From JAPLFM01 sp964650885 (GTDB lineage Bacteria > Bacteroidota > Ignavibacteria > Kapaibacteriales > UBA2268), in assembly GCA_964650885.1 (NCBI GenBank), contig CAZYXG010000027.1, forward strand, positions 1-32,046: 32,046 nt of DNA. The letters are read 5' to 3'. A program made the translations under genes and the position numbers. Below the pieces are notes generated by a model that had not been told where the DNA came from, ran no database searches, and was given only the letters and a program-made list of their open reading frames with translations. Shown piece by piece: positions 23,265 through 30,112 of this stretch. The first letter of the stretch is position 1, and each line of letters starts with the position of its first letter.

Positions 23265-24035
23265 CTACCATTGAGCATTTGGATAGCTGCGTTGCAAATT
23301 TTGCATTTCTGCAAGTATATGTCCAAGGTATTCAGTGTGATTGCCTTTTCTGCCACCAGTTTGCATAAATTCATCTTTATTGACTGTTTTCAAAGTAGCT
23401 TCAGTTAGCACTGTGTTGATGTTAGCAAACCATTCATCTTTGAATTTTGTAGTGTCGAAGATAATTTCTTCGCTAATTAGCAATTGGTCTGCATCGGTTT
23501 GTTCAAACATTTCGCCAGTAAACATCCAAAGGTAATCTATTGCTTCTTGCAATTTTTCATTGCTTTCGGCAGTGCCATCGCCAAGTCTAAGCATCCATTG
23601 CGAACTGTGTCTAAGATGATATGTGATTTCTTTAAATGAGCGTTTGGCTAAAGCTGAAAGAGTTGAGTCCTTGCTTTCTCTTAGCTGAGAAAATTGCAGA
23701 TAAGCAAAAGTATCGAAGAAAAACTGTCTTGCTATCATATATGCAAAGTCAGTATTATCTTGCTCACAAAGTAGTATGTTTGTGAAATACTTTTCGTCTC
23801 GCAGGAATGCCAAATCATCGGCTGTGCGGTCTTTTTCTTCCACTTTGGCAGCGTATTCTAGCAGGTAATTTGCTTGTCCAATTAAGTCCAACGCAATATT
23901 TGTTGTAGCAATATCTTCTTCCAAAATTGGACCATGCCCACAAGTTTCAGAAAGTCTATGTCCAAGGATTAATCTATCATCGGCTATTTTTAACAAATAA
24001 TCGAAAAGTGCAGTTTGTGTATTAATGGATGTCAA
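23265..24035 (-). CDS. paaC: 1,2-phenylacetyl-CoA epoxidase, subunit PaaC
   Basis: 256 residues. PaaC is the structural partner of the catalytic PaaA in the multicomponent epoxidase that activates the ring of phenylacetyl-CoA. The start DYLLKIADDRLILGHRLSE, then CGHGPILEEDIATTNIALDLIGQANYLLEYA is the PaaC signature. RDEKYFTNILLCEQDNTDFAYMIARQFFFDTFAYLQF and RSFKEITYHLRHSSQWMLRLGDGTAES follow. The ferritin-like helical fold is conserved, while PaaC in general lacks the full diiron ligand set of PaaA. The start overlaps the end of paaB by 14 bp. No paaA, paaD or paaE is adjacent. Confidence 0.95.
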   Translation of the reverse strand: MTSINTQTALFDYLLKIADDRLILGHRLSETCGHGPILEEDIATTNIALDLIGQANYLLEYAAKVEEKDRTADDLAFLRDEKYFTNILLCEQDNTDFAYMIARQFFFDTFAYLQFSQLRESKDSTLSALAKRSFKEITYHLRHSSQWMLRLGDGTAESNEKLQEAIDYLWMFTGEMFEQTDADQLLISEEIIFDTTKFKDEWFANINTVLTEATLKTVNKDEFMQTGGRKGNHTEYLGHILAEMQNLQRSYPNAQW

Positions 24036-24321
24036 TGCTTACACCTTTTGGAATTTTATAGAAATTTGGATGACGATAAATTTTATCGCTTGCTGGGTCG
24101 AAAAAAGAACCCATATCTTCGGGGGTGCTAGCCACTATTGCTTCGCTTGGCACTATCCAAATGTTTGTAGCATTTCCACGGCGTGCGTAAAGGTCTCTGG
24201 CGTTCAGCAAAGCAATTTCTGCATCGCTACCGTGCACGCTTCCAACGTGTTCATAAGCTTTGCCATTGGCTGGTTGCACAAATACTTCCCAAACTTCCCA
24301 TTGTGTATCATTTTGCGACAT
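24022..24321 (-). CDS. paaB: 1,2-phenylacetyl-CoA epoxidase, subunit PaaB
   Basis: 99 residues. The small bridging subunit of the phenylacetyl-CoA epoxidase: WEVWEVFVQPANGKAYEHVGSVHGSDAEIAL, then ARDLYARRGNATNIWIVPS covers nearly the whole family signature. It overlaps paaC by 14 bp, so the two are translated together. In known operons paaB is preceded by paaA, but here the upstream neighbour, after 91 bp, is a hybrid histidine kinase on the same strand. Confidence 0.95.
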   Translation of the reverse strand: MSQNDTQWEVWEVFVQPANGKAYEHVGSVHGSDAEIALLNARDLYARRGNATNIWIVPSEAIVASTPEDMGSFFDPASDKIYRHPNFYKIPKGVSIDIH

Positions 24322-24412
24322 TTCAATTCCTAATCAAATTAATTTTCTCAAATTTAAGAAAGTTTCCAATTTAAAATGCTTATTTTTATCAAGAAATTCA
24401 ACTTTATGGGTT

Positions 24413-27400
24413 TTAAAGCCAATTATCAAGTATTTCTTTGAATTGTGCTTTATCAAATGGTTTTGACAAATAATCATCGCAACCCAAAGCTATAAACTTC
24501 TTTTTATCGCCAAACATAGCAAAAGCAGTACATGCAATTATTGGTATGTTTTGGTATTCTGGTATTGATTTAATCTTTACAGTGATATCTATTCCACTTT
24601 CGTCTGTTCCAAGATTTATATCCATAAATATTATATCAATTTTATTTTGGGAGATAATATCTAATGCATTTTGGCTATCTCTTGCGGTGTAAACTTCATA
24701 TTTTGCACTGCAAAGTTTTTTAAAATAAATGATATTAATATCATCATCTTCTACGTATAATATATTTATTTTACTATTATCATTGCTTGAGTTATGTTTA
24801 ATTATCCTTGGAGCCGAATTGATTTCAGATGCAATATCCTTAACTTCCTCAATAGGCAATATTAATGTAAAAGTAGTACCTATTTTGAATTTACTTTGAA
24901 CAGACAAATCTCCATTGAGCAATTTTGCATATTTACGACTGATTGTCAAACCTAAGCCAGAGCCATCATAGTTCCTAGCAATTCCTTCGCTACCTTGTCT
25001 AAATTCATCAAATATAAATTCCATATTTTCTTCTGGTATTCCAATTCCAGTATCAATAACCTCGATTTTCACATATTTAATATTATTAATATTTAATATA
25101 TTTTCAGTGACAGTAACTGTTCCATTTTCCGTAAATTTGAGCCCATTATTGATTAAATTATTGATAATATCCGTTAGCATTCTTTTATCTGAGACTAATA
25201 ATAATTCTTTATTACTATTATTAAAGATTAGCTCAAGTTGGTTTTCCTGTGCAGTTGTTTGGAAATTATGAATTAACTCATTTAATATTATTATCAAATC
25301 AAAACTTTCATTTTCAATTTTAATCGAACCAGATTCAATTTTTGAAAGATTTAGTATTGAATTTAAAGTATCCATCAAACGTTTTCCACTTTCGTAGATT
25401 AAGTTCGACATTTCTTTAATTTCATCCATATTTGATTCATTTTCTATAAGCTTTGCAAACCCAAGTATTCCTATCATAGGAGTTCGAAGTTCATGCGACA
25501 TATTAGCCAAAAAAGAAGATTTTAATTTATTCATTTCTTCAGCTTTATCTTTAGCTAAAATTAAATCCCATTGAATTTTTTTAATTTCAGTAATATCAAG
25601 TTGGACAGATACAAAATTTGAGATTATACCTTTATCGTCGTAAATTGGAGCAATACTAGCCGATTCCCAATGAGTAGTTTTATCCTTTTTTAAATTTACA
25701 AATTCACCATGCCAAATATTACCTTTGGTTATAGTGTCCCATAAATCAATATATTCTTTTAGAGAAGTATATCCAGATTTTAAAAATCTAGTGTTTTCTC
25801 CTTTAACTTCATCAAAAGTATAGCCCGATATTTCTTCAAATTTTGGATTAACATATTCAATTCTGCCAAGAAGGTCGGTAATAATTATCGAAACAGGACT
25901 TTGATTAATAGAATTAGACAGTAATCTTAATTGTTTCTCGTATTTCTTTTTCTCTGTTTCGTCTATAATTGTAGCTACTATTTTTAATGGTGTACCATTT
26001 GAATTATAGACTGCCTTTCCAATTATTCTACAATTTTTCTTATTGCCATTATTAGTTATAATTTCTCCTTCTATTAAGAAATTAATCTTATTCAATATGG
26101 CTTCACTAATAATATTTCTGTTTAAATCAATAACTTCTGGAGTCGAATACTTATCACTTGAATTCATATCTGGTATGAAACTATTAACATTTTCATCAAA
26201 AATCCTATAAACTTCTTCGGACCACCATACTTTATCTGTGAGCAAATCTATTTCGAAACTACCTATTTGGGCGACTTTCTGAGATTCATTTAATTTAGCT
26301 AATATCTCATTTGTATATTTTTCTGATTCTACTAATATTTTTCTAACTCGTTCTTCTTCGGTTTGATCTCTTACTAGTAATACTGCTCCAATTATTTCAC
26401 CATTCTCATTTCTAATTTGAGAAGCACTATGTGATATTGGTCTTGTAATATTATTCTTTGAAACAATTATTGCTGTATTAGAAAGATGTGTTATTTCTTT
26501 AGTATGCATTACTAGAGTAGCTGGATTGACAACTTCTTCGCCAGTATCTTCATTGTATACAATATAGATATCAAGTAGTTTTTGTCCAATTGCTTCAGAC
26601 TCTCGCCATTCTGTTAGTCTTTCTGCAACAGGGTTCATTTGAGTAATAATGCCATTAGCATCAGTTGTAATTACCCCATCGCCAATGCTATATAAAATTG
26701 TTTTAAATATTTCATTTCTTTGCCTTAATTCTAATTCATTTTTATAAAGCTCAAGATCTAAGCTTTTCTTTTCATTTTTTCTAATAAATAGAAGTAGCGA
26801 AGCAATAGTAAAAAACAACAAAGCAAAACTAATAATTGAAATTAATGCAAGTTTATTGTAGTCTCTAAACACTTCATCTTTATTGATTTTAGTTATTATA
26901 TACCAATTTATACCATTTATTTTTTGAGAATGTCCTAACACATAATCAGTTTTGTAATCCTCTCCAAATAGATAATTAATTTTATTTTTAATTGAATTAA
27001 CTATCATCACTTCATTCATAGTCATTGCTATTTTAAGTTGCATTGGCTTGTGAATTATTTGATTTATTGGAAGCAAATTGTAAACAGAGTCATTTTTTAA
27101 TTCATATAGAATTGTTTCTGCAGTTTTTGAAGCAAATGGGATTTTGCTTATAATATTATTCAGATGTCTATTTGGATTTATTTTTAATATTTGATATGCT
27201 TTATTCTTTATATTGTTAGATGTAACAAAAGGTATTATTATGTCGAAATTTATTGTAGAATCGTTTTCTAAATAACTATTTGTAAAATATATATTATTAT
27301 CAATTCTATTATTCTGAATTAAATCTATTGTCTCATTGCTTACTTTAGAATTTATTTCAGATACTGATAATATTTGCTTCCCATTATTGTCCATCAAACA

Positions 27401-27748
27401 TATATTTTCATATAAATATACTTCTTTAAATGATTTATAATAATCAATAATTATTTTTTTGTTGCTTTCATTCTTAGGTTCATTTATTAATAAAGATATT
27501 TCAGAATACATTGTTTTGACATTTAATATCATTTTAGCATCTTTTTCTCTCTCTTTAAGCCATAAACTCACTAAATTTGACTTATAATTATTTACAGTTG
27601 ATAATTGGTTAAAAGTATTTTCTATTAGAGTTTCTTTTTCATTTTCAAAGTATAAATATAGACCGGTATTCATAACAATAAATATAGCAATTATTATAAA
27701 AGCTAGATTTGTTTTAGAAAGAAATATTTTTTTTATATTCTTTATCAT
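24413..27748 (-). CDS. Hybrid sensor histidine kinase with extracytoplasmic sensor, three PAS domains and receiver
   Basis: 1111 residues. One membrane helix (about 14-32) and a second (about 299-323) enclose an extracytoplasmic sensor region of about 265 residues, Cache-like in pattern. Three PAS domains follow (about 346-470, 492-600 and 609-725; the third has NPKFEEISGYTFDEVKGEN). The kinase core has the phosphorylated His752 (NMSHELRTPMIG), the N box NNLINNGLKFTENG, G1 DTGIGIPEENMEFIFDEF and G2 DGSGLGLTISRKYAKLLNG. A C-terminal receiver (about 993-1111) has the acidic pocket VEDDDIN, Asp1043 (MDINLG) and Lys in LSKPF. No DNA-binding output or adjacent response regulator, so output passes to a phosphorelay partner elsewhere. 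It lies upstream of paaB on the same strand, perhaps by chance. Confidence 0.92.
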   Translation of the reverse strand: MIKNIKKIFLSKTNLAFIIIAIFIVMNTGLYLYFENEKETLIENTFNQLSTVNNYKSNLVSLWLKEREKDAKMILNVKTMYSEISLLINEPKNESNKKIIIDYYKSFKEVYLYENICLMDNNGKQILSVSEINSKVSNETIDLIQNNRIDNNIYFTNSYLENDSTINFDIIIPFVTSNNIKNKAYQILKINPNRHLNNIISKIPFASKTAETILYELKNDSVYNLLPINQIIHKPMQLKIAMTMNEVMIVNSIKNKINYLFGEDYKTDYVLGHSQKINGINWYIITKINKDEVFRDYNKLALISIISFALLFFTIASLLLFIRKNEKKSLDLELYKNELELRQRNEIFKTILYSIGDGVITTDANGIITQMNPVAERLTEWRESEAIGQKLLDIYIVYNEDTGEEVVNPATLVMHTKEITHLSNTAIIVSKNNITRPISHSASQIRNENGEIIGAVLLVRDQTEEERVRKILVESEKYTNEILAKLNESQKVAQIGSFEIDLLTDKVWWSEEVYRIFDENVNSFIPDMNSSDKYSTPEVIDLNRNIISEAILNKINFLIEGEIITNNGNKKNCRIIGKAVYNSNGTPLKIVATIIDETEKKKYEKQLRLLSNSINQSPVSIIITDLLGRIEYVNPKFEEISGYTFDEVKGENTRFLKSGYTSLKEYIDLWDTITKGNIWHGEFVNLKKDKTTHWESASIAPIYDDKGIISNFVSVQLDITEIKKIQWDLILAKDKAEEMNKLKSSFLANMSHELRTPMIGILGFAKLIENESNMDEIKEMSNLIYESGKRLMDTLNSILNLSKIESGSIKIENESFDLIIILNELIHNFQTTAQENQLELIFNNSNKELLLVSDKRMLTDIINNLINNGLKFTENGTVTVTENILNINNIKYVKIEVIDTGIGIPEENMEFIFDEFRQGSEGIARNYDGSGLGLTISRKYAKLLNGDLSVQSKFKIGTTFTLILPIEEVKDIASEINSAPRIIKHNSSNDNSKINILYVEDDDINIIYFKKLCSAKYEVYTARDSQNALDIISQNKIDIIFMDINLGTDESGIDITVKIKSIPEYQNIPIIACTAFAMFGDKKKFIALGCDDYLSKPFDKAQFKEILDNWL

Positions 27749-27822
27749 TATTTCATATTTTAAACATAATTGTATTTGTTTTTGTAATTAATCAAATTAA
27801 TCGTTTTCCATTTCTTTATCAA

Positions 27823-27852
27823 AAAAGCCATTCTTTTTGCAAAATGGCTTTT
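27823..27852 (-). terminator. Rho-independent terminator of the redoxin gene
   Basis: AAAAGCCATT and AATGGCTTTT arms (27823-27832 and 27843-27852) with a 10-nt loop. On the minus strand it ends in TTTTTT. It lies 27 bp after the redoxin stop and separates that unit from the histidine kinase gene. Confidence 0.85.
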
Positions 27853-27878
27853 CTTGTTCTGGATATTTTAATCTCTAC

Positions 27879-28490
27879 TTATTTATCAGAATACTTAACA
27901 GCGCAACCATAAGGTTTCGATGTTTTCACACTTACTGTTTTTCCAGCCAATGCTTCATTTAAAGCTTCTTTCACATAGTTTTTTGCCGTTTTCACATCTG
28001 CATTGTCTTTACTTGGCTTGTCGTCTATTGCACCAGCATAGATTATTTTACCTTCTGGGTTTATTACAAACATTTGTGGAGTAGTTTTTGCTCCGTAGCT
28101 TTTACCTACTTTGCCATTTGCATCAATCAAATATGCACTTGGAGTAGCATCGTATTCAGCTTGCTTTTTATTTACTTCTTCGGCTGTCATATTGCCCTCT
28201 TTGCCAGCTGACGATGAGCAGATTGATAGCCAAACAACGCCTTGAGCTGTAAATTGTTTTTGAAGCATTTGCATATTGTGGGTTGAATAATGCTTAACAA
28301 CAAATGGACAACCATAGTTCACCCATTCTAGCACTACGTATTTTCCTTTGAAATTGCTCAAACTATGAGTTTTGCCGTGGCTATCTGTTAAAGTGAAATC
28401 TGTAGCTATGCTTCCTACTTCTGCTGCAATTGCTGCGATGGAAAGTGCTAAAAAAAGCATAAAGCTTTTGAATATATTTTTCGCTAACAT
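27879..28490 (-). CDS. Exported redoxin/peroxiredoxin-like protein
   Basis: 203 residues with a signal peptide (about 1-23, ending IAAIAA then EVG). The thioredoxin-fold domain of the AhpC/TSA-redoxin type follows: ATDFTLTDSHGKTHSLSNFKGKYVVLEW, then NYGCPFVVKHY with Cys61 as the peroxidatic-like cysteine, then TPQMFVINPEGKIIYAGAIDD. The motif is CPFV rather than CxxC, as in the PRX-like1 subgroup. A further cysteine lies close to the C-terminus (PYGCAVKY, about Cys196) and could be the resolving cysteine. Probably periplasmic, handling peroxide or thiols. It follows the DsbD-like gene by 14 bp, and the two likely form one transcript ending at the downstream terminator. Confidence 0.85.
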   Translation of the reverse strand: MLAKNIFKSFMLFLALSIAAIAAEVGSIATDFTLTDSHGKTHSLSNFKGKYVVLEWVNYGCPFVVKHYSTHNMQMLQKQFTAQGVVWLSICSSSAGKEGNMTAEEVNKKQAEYDATPSAYLIDANGKVGKSYGAKTTPQMFVINPEGKIIYAGAIDDKPSKDNADVKTAKNYVKEALNEALAGKTVSVKTSKPYGCAVKYSDK

Positions 28491-28504
28491 TTAAATAAAT
28501 CCTT

Positions 28505-29335
28505 TTAATTATTTGTGTGTAAATTAACTTCTATTTCTAATGATTTTAAATCGGGAACTCCGAACCAACCTTTATTACCTATTAATAATCCCTTGAATTT
28601 CTTGGGTAAAGTTTCTATAAATTCGTCTTGTTTAAGTTTGATGTTCAATTTCGATACATCTTGCTTTTCTATATTTTTGAAAAGCCCACCTTCATAAGCC
28701 CAAAATTGAACTTTAGTTTTTGACAAATCAATAATTGATTTATTAAGCGAATTCAAGCTCAATGTAACATCTTTGCCATTTTGATAGGCATTTGCCGTAA
28801 ATAAGCCCCCTGTGAAAGGCAATTGGCTATATGCCTTGTCTATTTTTTGTTTTTCCCAAATGACATTCTTTACCAACTCGCCAACCGAAACATTTGTTTC
28901 GAAGTCAGTGCTTTCGCCTATACACTTTTCCTTGCAAACTAACCATTTGGCTTTGCCAGAAATTGTAATATTTTCTGTTTGATTATCTTTTGGGGTAACT
29001 CGAATAAATAGCACCACACTATCTGAATAGCCATAGTTGATTATCTCGCTAGATGAAATCAGCTCTGGGCTAGCCCACATTATTTCACTTACCGACACGT
29101 TGCTTGTGTCAATCAGTATCTCCGTTGGTATGCCCGAATCTCCTGCATTTTGCCAGTAAATATGCCAATCCTTAGTGATTCTGAATTTGAAAGTTATTAG
29201 AAAGTCTTTTGTTTCCTTACCAATCGAACTATAGTGTGGTATTACTTCCAACGACACTAAGCTGCCAGCAGTCTCTTTTGCTTGCAAACTAAAACATAAT
29301 ATCAAAGTTAATGATAGAAATAATATTTTTTTCAT
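28505..29335 (-). CDS. Exported DsbD/ScsB alpha-domain-like (DsbC-family PF11412) thiol protein
   Basis: 276 residues. A signal peptide (about 1-19: KKILFLSLTLILCFSLQA) leads into a domain of the kind found at the N-terminus of DsbD/ScsB: KDWHIYWQNAGDSGIPT, WASPELISSSE, YGYSDSVVLFIRV, and the redox pair in KAKWLVCKEKCIGES. The membrane domain and the thioredoxin end of full-length DsbD are absent; the protein ends after a second beta domain (about 170-276). It is therefore a stand-alone periplasmic reductant-relay domain or a partner of a separate membrane transporter. Cotranscribed with the redoxin gene 14 bp downstream. Confidence 0.82.
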   Translation of the reverse strand: MKKILFLSLTLILCFSLQAKETAGSLVSLEVIPHYSSIGKETKDFLITFKFRITKDWHIYWQNAGDSGIPTEILIDTSNVSVSEIMWASPELISSSEIINYGYSDSVVLFIRVTPKDNQTENITISGKAKWLVCKEKCIGESTDFETNVSVGELVKNVIWEKQKIDKAYSQLPFTGGLFTANAYQNGKDVTLSLNSLNKSIIDLSKTKVQFWAYEGGLFKNIEKQDVSKLNIKLKQDEFIETLPKKFKGLLIGNKGWFGVPDLKSLEIEVNLHTNN

Positions 29336-29366
29336 TTAGATTTGACGATTTTCTGTTAATATTTAT

Positions 29367-29396
29367 TTTGTTTGTAACGTTTTCTTTGTAGATTTG
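29367..29396 (+). promoter_or_regulatory. Bacteroidota-type promoter of the broken sugar dehydrogenase gene
   Basis: TTTG (29367-29370), 18 bases, then TAGATTTG (29389-29396): a full match to -33 TTTG / -7 TAnnTTTG. It lies 34 bp before the ATG of the truncated gene, so the promoter has outlived the gene. Confidence 0.5.
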
Positions 29397-29430
29397 TTTA
29401 TTGAAATGAGAAAATATTCAAAGGAATTAA

Positions 29431-29619
29431 ATGAAAAAATACATTCTAGTTTTTATAATTATTTTAGCAGCTACATTAAATAACAATGCTCAAACTGTAT
29501 TGCAAGAGAAAGTGATCGCTAAAAACTTAGATACTCCATGGGAATTGCTTTGGGGGCCAGACAACTTCATTTGGATGACAGAGAGATTCGGCAGAATTAG
29601 CCGAGTGAATCCATTATAA
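29431..29619 (+). pseudogene. N-terminal fragment of a PQQ-dependent sugar (glucose/sorbosone) dehydrogenase
   Basis: 62 residues: a signal peptide (KKYILVFIIILAATLNNNAQ) and then the opening of the soluble PQQ sugar dehydrogenase propeller, VIAKNLDTPWELLWGPDNF followed by IWMTERFGRISRVNPL, which is a near-consensus first blade. The frame ends at TAA (29617-29619) right after SRVNP, where relatives continue for about 350-400 residues. None of the rest is found downstream, so the gene lost its body by deletion or insertion. Expression of the fragment is possible but a function is not expected. Confidence 0.85.
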
Positions 29620-29901
29620 ACAGGCTTATTGAAAAAGAAATGTCCCGCAAACATTACTCCGCAGTACTGCTCATTTTTTCGTTGAATCTGTATCATTTTA
29701 GCCTTTAGCCAATGTTTATCGTGAAGACGATTTAGCAAGAAAATAATTAAATTTTGTCTTTTTTTCACTTTAAGCGTAACCTTTTGAGGTTTCATGTGTC
29801 TATTCTAGTAAGTGTAATTTGCCAAAAAGAGAAAAAGATTTTGTTTTTTTGCCATTGAATTATTAATTTGGATAAGTGATTTAGTGATAATTGAGTTAGA
29901 A
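29620..29901. other. Gene-poor stretch after the sugar dehydrogenase breakpoint
   Basis: 282 bp with no convincing gene. A 101-residue minus-strand frame (29795-29490) overlaps the dehydrogenase fragment and looks like a shadow in its second half; its first half (MKPQKVTLKVKKRQNLIIF) is basic and unrecognised. The left edge marks the loss of the dehydrogenase frame, so the DNA may be imported or left over from a rearranged neighbour. No terminal inverted repeats of an insertion sequence were seen. Confidence 0.5.
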
Positions 29902-30060
29902 ATGAAAATCAAATCACAAATAACAACTAATACTTCAATCATAAAAGCAACTATCAACTTACAATTCGATGGCTCTGATTTGCCACAAGGCGACTATCAA
30001 TTACAACTTGAAATTGAAAATCAAATAATTGCTATTGGCAATTTATTGATTCAAATATAA
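29902..30060 (+). CDS. Small ORF, possible T9SS-sorting-domain tail
   Basis: 52 residues from the ATG at 29902. The core DGSDLPQGDYQLQLEIENQ, then IIAIGNLLIQ resembles the end of T9SS sorting domains (LPxGxYxLxL...). It may be the last remnant of a degraded cargo-protein gene or a small hypothetical protein. The frame is open upstream to 29818 without a better start. No ribosome-binding site stands out. Low support. Confidence 0.3.
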   Translation: MKIKSQITTNTSIIKATINLQFDGSDLPQGDYQLQLEIENQIIAIGNLLIQI

Positions 30061-30112
30061 TTTATTCATTTTCCTCTTTAGTAATACAGGGGTTTATTGT
30101 TGAGGATTAGTT

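Noticed and set aside
24321..24413. Histidine kinase and paaBC as one regulatory unit
   Set aside because: Same strand and 91 bp apart, but the kinase has no adjacent response regulator, and nothing in its sensor region points to phenylacetate.
29490..29795. 101-residue minus-strand ORF as a gene
   Set aside because: It overlaps the recognisable sugar dehydrogenase fragment on the other strand, has no family resemblance, and its second half mirrors that fragment.
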